A DNA stretch of 64,000 nt from Amphibalanus amphitrite (Eukaryota; Arthropoda; Thecostraca; Balanomorpha; Balanidae). The notes under the pieces were generated by a model. That model worked only from the letters and a program-made list of their open reading frames with translations. It did not search any database and was not told where the DNA came from. The stretch's first letter is position 1, and each line of letters opens with the position of its first letter. The translations under genes and the position numbers were made by a program. Below are positions 1-11,879 of this stretch, in pieces. The stretch lies in NCBI RefSeq assembly GCF_019059575.1, contig NW_024881586.1, positions 186,001 through 250,000 on the forward strand, given 5' to 3'.

Positions 1-389
1 TTATGTGTGTCAATGTGTTTCCCTCTGTAATGCCCACCGAATGGTGGTTAGTGGGAATATGAAATAATAATAATAAAAAATTAGGGATATCGGATGTATT
101 ATTTTAGGACGGCGGCGGCAGAAGTCACAATTGTCTTGTTGACACCTGGCATAGACGTACATTTTTGTACGTCACTTTGAACGAGCATATCAGGCAAGCA
201 CTAAATGTAAAAACAAAACAGTTGATGTCAGCAGCTTAGTAACATGTTGTTTAACAATGCTAGAAAGTTTCATACAAATACTCGACAAAAAATTAATTCA
301 TGCATATATGGGTATTGATCAATGCGAGGGTACTGAAAGTTTCGTCGCGATCAGCCGCTTTTTAAGCGAGTTATTCGCGAAAAACCTTA

Positions 390-429
390 GGGGGGTTGCA
401 TCAACCCCCCCCCCCCTGTGCGGGCGAGG
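390..429. mobile_element. Right end of a GC-hairpin element
   Basis: A G-run, the core TTGCATCAA and a C-run are followed by TGTGCGGGCGAGG. That terminal word closely matches the right terminus of the element ending at 32246. The preceding sequence (about 325-389) resembles the interior of other family members, for example near 61680-61750. The left end is not identifiable in this window. Confidence 0.5.
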
Positions 430-876
430 TCATGTTTTGATAGCAAGACTGAAACAGACTTTTTTGGGTAGCCAGGAAATCGCATGCCAGAGCCTATTCA
501 AATTCTTTTATCGGCCTTTATATGCACCAGTCGCATACAGGTACGGGATTTATCATACGATTTCCAGACAATCGAAAGACTGTTTGGAGACAACAAAGGA
601 AGGAATGAGTGAGTTAAGTTGAAAGTATTAATTTGGTTCAAAATGATGATGTAGATAACCTAGTTATTTAAAGCTGAATATCTTATGACGAGAGCGGTTG
701 GCATTTTTGGTATGCAGTGTTATTCATTGAGAACCGGTCGGAGCGTTTGAGTCTTTAATTTAGTGGTCGCCGCTTACTAATCATGCGGCATACACGCCGC
801 ACATAACCGCCAATGCCGCAACGTAGCTTAGATTTCGAAGTAAGCATTTAGTCCCACCCATTACCGCGGACGCCAT
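430..876. other. Unannotated stretch, no gene seen
   Basis: I see no ORF with coding character, no RNA gene and no clear repeat boundary. The open frame at 257-622 crosses the hairpin of the previous element and is not credible as a gene. Confidence 0.4.
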
Positions 877-1444
877 TTAAAGGAAATAGTTCACTTTTTA
901 ACATGGGTTTTGAACTGGAATAGCAGTTCCGTAGCTTGGGCTGAGACGAGCATAAATCAGGAGCTTTTACAGCCCAACGATCACCCTAGGCAAAGATATT
1001 CTATTTCTCGTCCCGAAAAAGGTGTCTTGCGTTGAGGATGTGTGCCTTGCATATATTTCCATCCAGTATGAAAAGAGCATGGGTCCCGAAAATTCTTCAG
1101 AAACTAGAGAAATTATCTACGAGAACTCTGAGAAATTCTCGTACTGATCAATTAGGACATTCAGGGGAACCAGGGGAACATTATCAGATCGAGCAGATCG
1201 CCCAAATGCCGGTGGCTGCGATAATTTCTCTGTTTCTGAAGAATTTTCGGGACCCATGCTCTTTTCATACTGGATCGCGTGTGCCTTACAGAAACTGAAA
1301 AGTTCTTCCTATATCAAAATATAGAAAAAAAATCTTTTGTTATAAAAAGGTTTTATTTTCTTTGCTGATTATTTTGAACATAAAAAATAATAAATTGTTG
1401 CAAAAAAAAAAAATAATTTCGTGAAAGTGAACTATTTCCTTTAA
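877..1444. mobile_element. MITE, TTAA target duplication, TIR AGGAAATAGTTCACTTT
   Basis: The left end reads TTAA then AGGAAATAGTTCACTTT, and the right end is its reverse complement followed by TTAA. This gives terminal inverted repeats and a TTAA target-site duplication of piggyBac or Sola3 type. There is no coding capacity. A separate inverted-repeat insertion (1061-1275) sits inside it. Confidence 0.7.
1061..1275. repeat. Foldback inverted repeat nested in a MITE
   Basis: Arms of 44 bp (1061-1104 and 1232-1275) are perfectly complementary, and pairing resumes further inward after a one-base bulge. A 9-bp direct repeat, GTGTGCCTT, lies outside the arms at 1040-1048 and 1279-1287 and may be a target-site duplication. 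Confidence 0.7.
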
Positions 1445-1764
1445 TTGCGTCCCAGAAAAGCTATTTATGGCACCTAAAAGCTGACTCGCCCCAAAATTGG
1501 TCCTCAGCACCTATTTGGTGGATACCAGCACCAATCATGGAAAATGACCTTAATTAGCTGTTTCTGGCACCTATTCATCGGTACGCCTTACTCTTTTTTC
1601 TGAATCTGGCACCTAAATGCTGAGCGTAGCACCAATCTAGTAGAAAAATGAACTACTGGCTGGTAGAATCATGTTGTTCTGGTATAATGACCCCTGGAGT
1701 CTAGCCTAAAGGTTGCCAGTGCAGCTACACTCTAAGACAGCCCCGTAGTGATCTCAGCATTGTA
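1445..1764. other. Dispersed repeat remnant, no gene
   Basis: Short motifs such as GGCACCTAAAAGCTGA and GGCACCTATTCATC recur here. The reverse complement of 3830-3930 carries similar wording (GGCACCTAATTGCTGATC). The two stretches look like diverged inverted copies of one repeat family. Confidence 0.35.
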
Positions 1765-2744
1765 CCGGGTGTCCCAAAAGTAAGGTCATCATTTGTTTTG
1801 GCCACACTGCCAAAAATACGCGATGGATAGATATAAATAGGACATCATATGAAAGAGCATTTTATAAAATTTTATTCTGACATACATATGAGTCAATACA
1901 TGGGCTCGTAGCCCCACATTTGCTGCTTTTCTACATGGCTACCATTTCGGGCCGCGTGCATGAATAGACTACGTTTGACTTCCTCCACTATTCTGGAGCG
2001 ATTCTCTGGTGAGATGCCGCCTATGTTTGCTCGAAGGGATCATCCTTTAGTTCTTCCCGGCTCGTTGGGTTGTCCTAAAAGACAATCTTTCTGTTGTGTA
2101 TCCAGAGAATAAAAATATGAAGGTGTAACGTCAGGTGACCGCGGAGGCCATTCAATGGCGTTGCCCTGACTGAAAATTACGGGATCTCACATCCACTCTT
2201 GGAGACAATGCATGATCTTCAGGATGGTGCAAGCATAGTCTCCATCCTGCTGAAACCACTGCTGGCTGATGGTGTCGGCACAGCTGCGTTGCGACGAGCG
2301 GAAGAACCACTGGGAGGACTCTCGGCCACCTCTCTTGATTTATTGTCACCCGATTCCCACTGTCGTCCTCAGGACCTCGAAGCACAGGTGGCTAAGTATA
2401 CATGCCCTGTTCGTACGTTATACCTTTTTTTCTGACGTTTTACCGGTTGAGGCGAAACTATGCATGAGTTCAGAGATAGGGCGAGCTGATAGGGTCTGCT
2501 TAGGGCCGAAAACTGGGCGGTATTTACCCTTTGTTTTAATGACGGACCCTCTCTAAGAGTTGAATTTCGACCTTCTCAGTTTTATGCCTACTGCTCGGTG
2601 TAGTTATGATCAAAAATGGTTTAAGCATGCAAGAAAATAATTTTATGGATGTACCTTGCACGTGTTAAAATTGGAAGTGATTCGGACTCTTACTTCTCGA
2701 GATATTTAAGTTTTAAATCATGACCTTACTTTTGGGACACCCGG
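1765..2744. mobile_element. Mariner-like DNA transposon, decayed
   Basis: Both ends carry inverted repeats beginning CCGGGTGTCCCAAAAGTAAG, flanked by TA dinucleotides (1763-1764 and 2745-2746), the Tc1/mariner target duplication. The element is about 980 bp. The minus strand holds degraded transposase sequence, described separately. Confidence 0.8.
2040..2254 (-). pseudogene. Degenerate mariner-type transposase fragment
   Basis: Minus-strand translation gives QQDGDYACTILKIMHCLQEW, then a stop, then EWPPRSPDVTPSYFY. Family members typically show a QQDGAPPH-like motif followed by a WPPRSPDLTP-like motif around the second catalytic Asp. The internal stop, the loss of the residues after QQDG and the lack of a full ORF show it is dead. 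It lies inside matching mariner termini, which supports the assignment. Confidence 0.65.
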
Positions 2745-3583
2745 TATATGACGTTTAAGTAAGCAAATAATATTGATTTGTTTGAAAAAACTATCATTTA
2801 AATATTTTAAAGTATTTATTTGTAACGCTTAAAGGGAAACATTTTTGTGAGTAATTGTCTCGATTTTGACCATTAAAACGGGTATTGTATTTTTTGACGT
2901 CATCAAATAGCTCCAAAAAAGAAATGTAATGTTATCATTCCGTTCAAGGCCGCTGAAGAAACGCGGGATCTTGCGTGGGACAATATCCGTTGTTTGCCGC
3001 GCATAGTTGTGCCGTGGTTGTGCCTTTTTCATCCGTTTCTTACTTATGTGTGCATGAAGCTTTGATTTTGTTTTTGGTTATTGTGTGGCCGGTCAGTCAA
3101 ACGCCCCTGTAGAAACCGGACGCTGTGTTTGATCGAGATGGAGTCAGACGATGATTGCAGAAAGCCAGAAAGCTAATAATATTGAAAAGAGGGCCGGTTG
3201 CGTGGCATGTCTGTTCAGAGTTGACATTTTGCTTTACTCCAGTTTATGACCTGAGAGCCTGGCTGGAAGTGACGGATCCAAACTTTTCACGTTAAAATGG
3301 CTGAGGGTGCAACAATCTCTACATAGCGGGCTGGTATAGGAGCGTCTTGCTATGCTGCACCATAGCTGGCTAGTGATTCTCTTTTGGCTAGAAATGGCAT
3401 TAATCATTATCTCCACTGGCGAAAATGGCACTTGACATCACCGAATGCAACGTTCATGTTTGTTAGGATACATAAAATCAGGAAGATTACGCGAATTAGG
3501 TAGGCAAACGTGGAATAAAATAGGTGCTGGATGTTTTGGTTTTGGTGCTGAATCAGCAAACAGCAAATACGGAGTTCAACTAG
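2745..3583. other. Intergenic, no gene seen
   Basis: AT-rich sequence with short open frames lacking recognisable motifs or splice context. I see no RNA gene. Confidence 0.35.
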
Positions 3584-3814
3584 ACGATCTGGCAACTGAG
3601 TATATATAGATTGACAATTGTTGATAAGCGTTTAGGAAGGCCTTTAAATTAAATATTCATTTGCTTTAAATTAAGAATAAAGTTAAAATTGAAAAAATGA
3701 TATGAAACGTCGGGCTATATCTCATTTTTTCAATTTTAACTTTATTCTTAATTTAAAGCAAATGAATATTTAATTTAAAGGCCTTCCTAAACGCTTATCA
3801 ACGATCTGGCAACT
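3584..3814. repeat. Perfect 80-bp-arm hairpin flanked by 14-bp direct repeats
   Basis: Positions 3621-3700 and 3722-3801 are exact reverse complements over 80 bases, separated by a 21-base spacer. ACGATCTGGCAACT occurs directly before (3584-3597) and after (3801-3814), like a 14-bp target-site duplication. No ORF is present. The perfect match implies recent origin or ongoing gene conversion between the arms. Confidence 0.85.
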
Positions 3815-3993
3815 TTAGGCTGTGTGGAAGCAATTAGGTGCCAGATTCAGATATTAGGGTCGAATAAGCATTTTGGGGCTGATCAGCAATTAGGTGCCAT
3901 AAACAGCTTTTTAGGGACCAGAAACAAATATTCCCCAATTACCGCTGTGCCAGCCAGCACCCCCGGCCGCAGGCACACGGGCCTGATCCGCCT
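3815..3993. other. Dispersed repeat remnant
   Basis: Contains TTAGGTGCCAGATTC and TTAGGTGCCATAAACAGC motifs related in inverse orientation to 1450-1620. No coding signal. Confidence 0.3.
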
Positions 3994-5050
3994 TCAACCC
4001 TCGCCGGCCGATGGGAGGGGGGGGGGGGTGTCGCCCCCTCATATGATATTTTTTCGCGATAGCTCCGAACACGCTGGCGATAGAGAGCTGAAACTTGGCA
4101 TGCCTTCCCTTTGATTCAAGCCGGATCTTTTGACACCAACCGCATTTTCGGATCAGGTCAAGTCACTGACCTATGGCGTCATAAGTGAACCTCTGCACGG
4201 TCTTCACATGTCGCAACTTCGTAACGCCGTCACTGCCAGAGGAGCTTTCACAGGGGAATTAAACTTGCAGGACCTAATATCCATTACGAGTCTCACAACT
4301 TGAAATTCTCGCATTTTTCTTACAGGTCATTATAAGGTCAGGCCATTTTCGTGACCTCACCATTAGGTAGGTCACCTATAAGTAAAGGGAGGAAAATGAA
4401 AACTGCTATTCTGGCACCGGGAACGATCTCCAACTATCTCAAACACAAATCGTGATTTGATGCACTCCTTGCAAGTTTTGATGCGTCACTTTTGCAATGT
4501 TGATCTTGCGTGACGTCATTTATGACGTCATTAAGGTGACATTAGTTTTTCGTCAATAACTCTCGATCAAATTGAGCTAGCGAGTTGAGAAAGCCACCAA
4601 TGGACTCAGGAAGACCTGCCGAATCGAGTGATATGCAACATGACCCCCTTCGACCGATTTCGTGATCTGGGGGCGCTGACCTGACCTTGACCTGAGGTCA
4701 ACACCCTGAGTTGACCTCACCGAACCAAAAAGTATATAATTCGACGCGTCTGCGCGAGGTGAACACGATGCTGCCAAAATCGCGACTCTGCGGCCGTGTT
4801 TTGCGAAGTTATTCACGAAAAATGGAACCGTTCCTTGGGCCACTTGACCTGACCTCGGAGGTCCCCGGTTGACCTAGGACCTTAAAATCGGGTGTCAATC
4901 TGTGCGTCTCGTAACGTCGCACACGCTCGTTTTTTCTGCGACGCGCTAGCTTCACCAGGGGCGAAACGGCGAGGGGAATGGGGGTCGTACCCCCCCCCCC
5001 CCCTTTGGCCGGCGTGTATGTAGAAAACCAATAGGCCCGGCGAGGGTTAA
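3994..5050. mobile_element. GC-hairpin element (code CTCGCCGGCC)
   Basis: The left end is TCAA-CCCTCGCCGGCC, then a G-run, a short core and a C-run (about 4013-4036). The right end has GGGGGTCGTACCCCC, then TTGGCCGGCG, a spacer, GGCCCGGCGAGGG and TTAA (5047-5050). The terminal word therefore occurs twice at the right end. The interior has many AGGTCA half-sites and a paired TGACGTCA near 4510-4535. No transposase is encoded. Confidence 0.75.
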
Positions 5051-5637
5051 ACAGATCCTTCGGTCCTGTAACATGTCCCGAGGGCAAGGCATCGCCTCAT
5101 GCCCCGGAGCAGCCCTCTGACCTGCCGGGCCCGATAAATCGGGATAGCCCCAGCGTGCGCACTAGTACGGTGCTGCACTTGGGGTAGTGGCCGAGAGGGA
5201 AGGGGAGGGGCCCTCTCCGACGTCACTGGGCCATTGGGCATGACAAACACGATGGTGCCAAAATGTGGCTCTGTGACCATTTTCGGCGAAGGTTTCACCG
5301 AAGGCTTAGTTTAGAGTATTTGATCTAACCACCTCATTGGTAACTGGATGATCTGAGGCCAAATTGGATTCCGGTCGCTGCAGCTATTGTAACAGCGCAA
5401 ACGCTCGTTTTCCCGTGATCAATTAGGAGATTAGGAGATATTAGGAGATAAGCTCAATTAGGAACGAAATGGTGAGAGAGATTCCTCCCCTCGGCCGGGG
5501 AATGTGCAGGGCTGTAGAAAATTAATCGATAGGTCGGGCGAGAGAGTGATTGGCAAAGTCGTAAAATCAGCCTGACCTTAGGTTAGGTATAGGTTGATCT
5601 TGTGGTGCAGTAGTCTTAGATCTGATGCTTACCTTAA
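5051..5637. other. Intergenic, no gene seen
   Basis: Contains a short iteration of ATTAGGAGAT-like units near 5425-5460. Nothing else is recognisable. Confidence 0.3.
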
Positions 5638-5849
5638 AATAGCCGTTTTCACGACGGCTATCTGGTACACGTTTGGTGCACATCTGGTGGAGATCAGGTG
5701 CAGATTTGGTCAAATCAGGTTCAGTGCGTCTCTTAGTAGCTGTCAGCTAGGTTACACTAATTGCTTATATGCCTGCTTTGTCGTATTATCAGAGAGCATC
5801 ATCGATTAAAATACTGAAATAGATTCATAATGGCCGTTTTCACGACGGA

Positions 5850-7196
5850 ATAGCAGGCATCTATTTGATACCAATATAATCCTTTGGTTCCTCAGGAATT
5901 TTAGTAGTTCTTTTTAGTAGGTTTACCAGCTTTCGAATGAATGGCGCGTTAGTTTGCTATTTTTCTATTAAATATCACATCGATTTACTTTATCTAAGGA
6001 TTTATCACTAACATCAACATAAAGCGTAAGCACAATTATAAAATTATGAAATTATTAAATACTAGTACAATAGTTAAAAAAAGATACTGAGTTGCCACAC
6101 TACAAAAGATATATTCATTTATGGCGCACGACAGACATTTAGAAAGCAGCGCCCTGTTTTATTGCACGCTGCTAGCCGCTTCCATTGGGTTTTGCAGGCC
6201 GACGTCATTGGTTGTTACACGTATGATGTCACGCGACTTGTGGCCTATCACGGCTCTTTAATGATCTCCACTAAATGAATGCAACAATGGCCTTTTAAGT
6301 TGATATCTGTGGCCATCTGTCTATGGAGCGACCAATATGAAAGTTAGATGAATTTACCGGGGTTACATGACTATGAGCAAGCAAATGTGTATCAGGAATG
6401 GATTCAGGTGGAGAATTGCGCTGGACCATGAGTGCTCGAGCGCTCCCAATTCCACGCCGATTTGGCTTTGGAGCCGAGACAGACGATGCGGGTCAAGGTC
6501 ACCGCTGGGGTAACGCTGGATTGGCTGCGCCCGAGCACCCGTAACGCGGCACAATTCTCCATCTATAGATTTTCCTATTCGCTCAGCATTGTGATACCTA
6601 GGTGTTCGTAATAGCAATTACTCTGCTTATGTACTTATCCCCGGTTATTTAAAATAAGTTTTTGTGAGGGGATATCACGGCTATAGGTAGGTTCTCAGTT
6701 GCCCTATTCACGACTTTCAAAGAATGCTCCGATATCTAAATACCGCACAGACCTACTGCATTGGTGAATCTGACAAAAGGTCTGTGGAATTACATTCCCC
6801 CTCACCACACCCCTAAAAACTCATCCAGTGTCCAAAACCACTTTTATCGACTCGCCAAAAAAACACACACACACACTCACACAAAGCATGGGGCATGTCA
6901 GCTCTCAGTTCATTTATCATTGTCTTTACCATGGTTCAATTGCATTGCGCGATTCAAAGCACGTGAGTGCCTATATAGTATATATGTAGAAAATAATACC
7001 TACAGCAAAACATCAAAAATTACAAAGGCTACAATGCTTAAAAAGTAGGTTCATCAAGGAAGCCCATTTTAGCTTGCGTGGTGTTGCCAACCATGCGATT
7101 CCAACGCGGGCTATTCACAACGTCTGCAAAGGCACGTTAACAACTGACAAGCCGCCACCGCTGCCACTTATTCATAGATGGTTGATATCGCAGCTT
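5850..7196. other. Left arm of the large TIR insertion, no gene seen
   Basis: Mixed AT-rich sequence with a short CA microsatellite near 6862-6882. A CpG-rich stretch starts near 7080 and would continue directly into 18085-19160 if the LTR element were absent. Confidence 0.4.
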
Positions 7197-7200
7197 GAGC
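7197..7200. repeat. Target-site duplication GAGC, left copy
   Basis: Matches GAGC at 18081-18084 directly beyond the other LTR. Confidence 0.75.
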
Positions 7201-10200
7201 TGTAGCGAGGGGATTTAGAAAAGAAGAAGAAAGAGAGGATAATAACTGCTTCCTTGCGGGTAATCAAACGCCTTCTTTGCGGTTGATCCAGCACCGCGGT
7301 CCACTGTCGTTCAGCTGGTTGTAGAGGAACAGAGCTATTTGCTGCTGGAATGAACTCGATAGTTGAACTGGTAGAACAGGGGAGCTTGAGAGTCTTGGAA
7401 AAGATCCCGAGATAGATCTAGAGAGAGATCCAGATAGTGATGAGATCCTGAGATAGATGTAGATATAGATCCACCTGATAGAGATCTTGAGATGGTGTTG
7501 AGATCCACCTGAGGGAGATGTCTAGAGATCCACCTTGCATACAAATACATCTGATGGAAGATGCTTTTTAATTTAGAGGCTTGATGATTCTGTTCATTGT
7601 ATAGACCATGATGCACGAGATGCTTCTTCACTGCTCGGATTAGGGATAGAGGTATCCGATCAGCTGGGTTTGCGGCACAGTTGGGCAGGTGAAGGACAGG
7701 GCATTCGAAGTCCCGATGACCACTGCCAAACATATGGGTGGTAATTACATTGATAAATTGAATGTGATCATTCGTCCAGTCACCCATTCCTATATCACTG
7801 GCCTTCCCATTAAGAAAATTGCCCACTTAATTCGTATTAGCGTTGCTAGTTTTAAGTTGCCCTCGAGATTAATTAGTTTGACTGTCCTAACTGAGCTTCG
7901 CTAAACTCCCATCGGCCTTATCCTAAGATTCATCCTTTACCATTCTCACTCTCATCCTCTCTCTACGTTCGTTCGTCATATATTCACCCCAAATTTATTT
8001 AGCGCCCCTCGAATTCCCTCCGATGGCGTTAGGTGCCTGACTAATAGCGATCTCCCCGGCGAGATAAATGTCTCTTTCCGAAATCCATATGCATGCTCCG
8101 CTAACCGGCGACAAAGATACTTACCGCAGGGCCGTCCAGAATAATTGCATAAATATCCACCCTACTAATTTATGGGATTCACTACACGACCGATAGACTT
8201 ATGGTACACACATACACGATTTATATCCGACTTATCTCTCTACCGGGAGAGATTACCTATGCCCTCTTCCGGTCCGCGTGTAACATTCCCGTTCACGACC
8301 CAGGGACCCTAGTTCATATCCTGGAACTATCCTTAACCATGGGATTTACTATTCAAGGCCTTACGTGTCCTGGAGTACATTCTTCCCTCCCCTGAGGCTG
8401 TCCAGTACCGATTAGAGTACCTTTACGAAATAAGTATGAGGACTTATCCGGGACACTACGGCTCGCCTTATCCGCCCTTTGGGTGACTCACCCCTGACCT
8501 TCGGCTTCTTGCCTTTGGCATAACTTACTCTCCACTGCATACTGTGCCAATCTTCCCCTTCCCCCCTGCCGTAGAAACCTCTCACTGCCTTCTCACCCAG
8601 TGTTACCTAAGCGGGAAAATTAACAGTGGCCGGTACCACTGGCGGAAAACGTGCATATGCCCTGCGTACGTGACGGTGTGTCCCTCTTATTATTCCGGTC
8701 TGGACGTGGGTTTCGAGAAGTGCATCTGTGTCTCATACAGTCATGCTGGTAAACGTTACGCCATAGGAGGCGGGCAAACAAGCCGTCTGTGCCTCACAAT
8801 GCCCTGTGCCAATATTGTTGGAGTAATTATTGGCGCTAACTCGCAAGAACGCGAATAGCAGAAACGCATAATTTAACCAAATCTAATCGTAATCTCAAGT
8901 CCTAATTGCTGCTACACGCGTGAACCTTATCATCAGTTCTCGTATACAATCCTAGCAGACCTTGAACCGCTCTTGATTTAATCAGACATATGATCTAGAA
9001 CCAATTAACACGCATCGATCTGCCGTCTGGTTGTGATCCACCGTACCATAGTGAATTACTGAATGCTCAAACGGAAATGCCTCCTTGAAACTCGTTCGAT
9101 AGCTTCTGATGGGCTACTAGTTACCTAAACAAATTATCTTTATAGAGTGCCAGAATATTGTCATAGGGTCCCTAGCCTTTCATAGGGAATCTAATTTAAA
9201 TCATCCTATTAGCAGTAAACAATGCGCATCAAACGAAGTGCAGTCCTAGATATCATATAGCATATCATATTTAACTGTCTACGTTCTTATCCCGTTGCAA
9301 CTTTCCGCAACTAACCAGACTCCTATACGTGACCTTCACCTACCGCCCGCGCCCCAATTACGGCTAACCCACTGCCCCTGTTGTGGCTGCTTCTCGCGCC
9401 CTCTGGCGGCTCAACGCCCGTGTCGGGAACGACGATTACGACGGCCGCCGGCCGGCGCCGCGTCGACAGTCGACAGTTGTCAAGGCCGCGCCGCGATGGG
9501 CGCGTCATCACTCGCGGTGCAGTACTGGTGTGTGCGGTCTCTTCGGGCCGGGAGATTCAACGGCTGTGTCAGTGAGTGTGAATCTGGTAAAATATCGCTT
9601 CGATATCTCCCTGTTCGACATCTCATCAGCTCCATTCCACGTAAGTTTTTTTTTTTTTACTCCTGTCCCATTTGATCGTTTCCCAACAAAGCTGGTCCTT
9701 TCTAGTATTTATTCTACAAAGCACAACGATCGGTACCTATATTAGTCGCATATTAGTTCTAACCACAAACATTTCTACATCTACCTGTTACTCGACATTT
9801 CGCAATTTCAATGACGCAAAGTGACCATCTAAAGTCGCAAAGTGTCAAACCGTCAACCTCAAACCACTGCTCGCAACTATGCACCTAAGTAACAGGAAAA
9901 ATTCCGCCGTACGCTCAAGCATTCGTATCTGTCGCAAATCATAATTCATAGCCATATTCATAGATCGATCGCATGAATCAGTCGCCACCTTAAAACATTA
10001 CATTCCTTTCAAACGTATTTACCTGTTCTATAATTGATTTCGACTTCCATTTTAGCTTCCATTTTAGATTACAGCAATATTACCAATGATTTCGCAATGC
10101 AACTTTTAGTGAGTACAGCACGAATCTAAACCCTTTATTTCACAAACGTTCCAACCTCAAAACGCACCTGGCCATCGCCCATAATAAATCGAACGAACCA

Positions 10201-11607
10201 TCTTGACCGAAGACAAAGACATTTCAACGTTGTCACGCATCCTGTCATCAATTTCAGCGTTCGTGACACTGAGCTACTTATGTAAATTTTCGGATCTCGC
10301 TCTTGGCCTAATCGTGAACTCCCACTGACAATAACGGTTTGCTGGCGACTCTGACATGACCTCGAAATTCAGATCCTAACATGCTACTAGGGTGTCTGGA
10401 CCAATAAGTTCAAAGTAATTTAAGTTTTCCAATTCCAATTGAGAGTGCATTTTATGGTAACCGAAAATGTTTGGCAGTCGTCACGGGCACGGCACGCTGG
10501 GCAGAGGGGGGGGGGCAAGGATTGGGATTGAGCAGACTTTTCAACAACACTCACATTCTGGAGTTCTCTGCGCTTCCGCTTCTCAGTGTGGTCTCAAGCG
10601 TCGGCGGTTGTCCTCCGGCTCTGGTCACTCGAACTGAAGAGGCTTCTCGCGGGTGACCCGGACTGACGGCGGCTCCCAGATGGCGTCTCCGGCTCCAGCT
10701 GTGGACTGTGACTCTCGGCTGCTCGACTGTGATTCTGCCTCTGGTTGGGTGGCGCACCCTTTTATAGTTGGGGGGGGGGAGGGGTGACTGCCACGCCCTT
10801 GCGACGTCATCTTCCTCTGCCTTCTTCTGGTGGGTGGGGCCGTAAGATGGCGCCCTCTGTCCTGTTTAGTCACCTTGCTCCTCTGTGCCTGCAATTTTTG
10901 GCCGTCGAATCGTCTTCGTGTTGAGTGCTTTATCATTTTAGTAATCGCTGGCATAAAACAATCCCCGAAAGGTTTGTGATTTTCGAGTTTTAATTTTGAT
11001 TCTTCAATTTCATTTTATTCAAACTTTTGTTTCCTTCCGTTTCGTCTGCCGGCAACGCCCCTTGTGACGTCACTCTTGCTCCGCCCACTGGCCCGGGTGT
11101 GGCCGTAAGTCAGCGCCTTCTTCCTCTGCGGAGATCTCTGGAACTACCTCATGAGGCCATTGTGAGGTCGGTCACCCGGTTGTTTTGCCAGGGTCACTCA
11201 CCCTGGGCTGATGTACCCGACAAAGGAGGCTGTGTGCTCCAGCCGGCATCCATCCTTGACACTGCTCCATGATCTGTTGACATATCTTACTGATCCAGCG
11301 CTCCCAGCCGTTATCTGTCCTCGGCGTGGGTCCATGAGCTGTTGACAATGTTACTGATCCAGCTGTTACTTGTTGGGGTTCGAATCGTTCATCCTGCGGT
11401 AGCTGTCTCCAAAAGCGCGCGTCTTAATGGGAGTTTAACGGCTGCCCATTCTGTGCGGACAGTGATAGATTAGGGGAACTGGGGGGGGGGGAATTGGGTG
11501 TGGGAAAGCGAGCTAGGCGTGTGGCCGGACTGCGAGGGAGAGGGACTGCCGGACCGAGCCGTGCCGAAAAGATACTACGTTAAATGTTCAAGATGTAGCG
11601 TGCTACA
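7201..11607 (-). repeat. Downstream (3') LTR of the LARD element
   Basis: 4407 bp, near-identical to the other LTR. Homopolymer lengths here versus the other copy are T 13/11, G 10/11, G 10/8 and G 11/17. Near-identity indicates recent insertion. A GATC/AGAT-rich simple stretch lies at about 7395-7540. No convincing polypurine tract borders it at 11608; the minus strand reads GGACTGAAGA just before the LTR. Confidence 0.9.
10759..10766 (-). promoter_or_regulatory. TATA box copy in the downstream LTR
   Basis: Same TATAAAAG context as the other LTR. From this LTR it could drive transcription leftward out of the element into 7200 and below. Confidence 0.65.
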
Positions 11608-11879
11608 TCTTCAGTCCAAACAACCCTAGTTGCGTCCTCGCAACTCATACGAAGAAAAGTCATACCCCTTACTCATCTAAATCTACACAATCATCTGATC
11701 TTCAGCAACGCCTACAACATGACATCGTATACCTAGTACAGTACACACACGCACCTGTTGTTCCTCGTCCCCACCTCAGTTTGTCGTTCACCAGATCCGG
11801 GTCACGGGCACCAACCACTTTGGTTAGCCCGATGTCGTCGGTGGCCGTTCGGTAAGTGGCTTCTCAGGAGGGTGAAGGC

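Noticed and set aside
7335-7826. 163-codon minus-strand ORF in both LTRs (also 13805-14296)
   Set aside because: No recognisable domain, partly built from an AGATC simple repeat, and duplicated only because it lies in the LTR. A real LTR-encoded product cannot be excluded but is unsupported.
9295-9675. GC-rich overlapping ORFs in the LTR (also at 15765-16292)
   Set aside because: Several frames on both strands are open because of composition; none shows protein motifs, and the C-termini change with the T-run length.
11360-11385. tRNA gene suggested by GGGGTTCGAATCG
   Set aside because: Only the B-box-like motif is present; no A box at proper spacing or cloverleaf, and it is duplicated with the LTR at about 17840.
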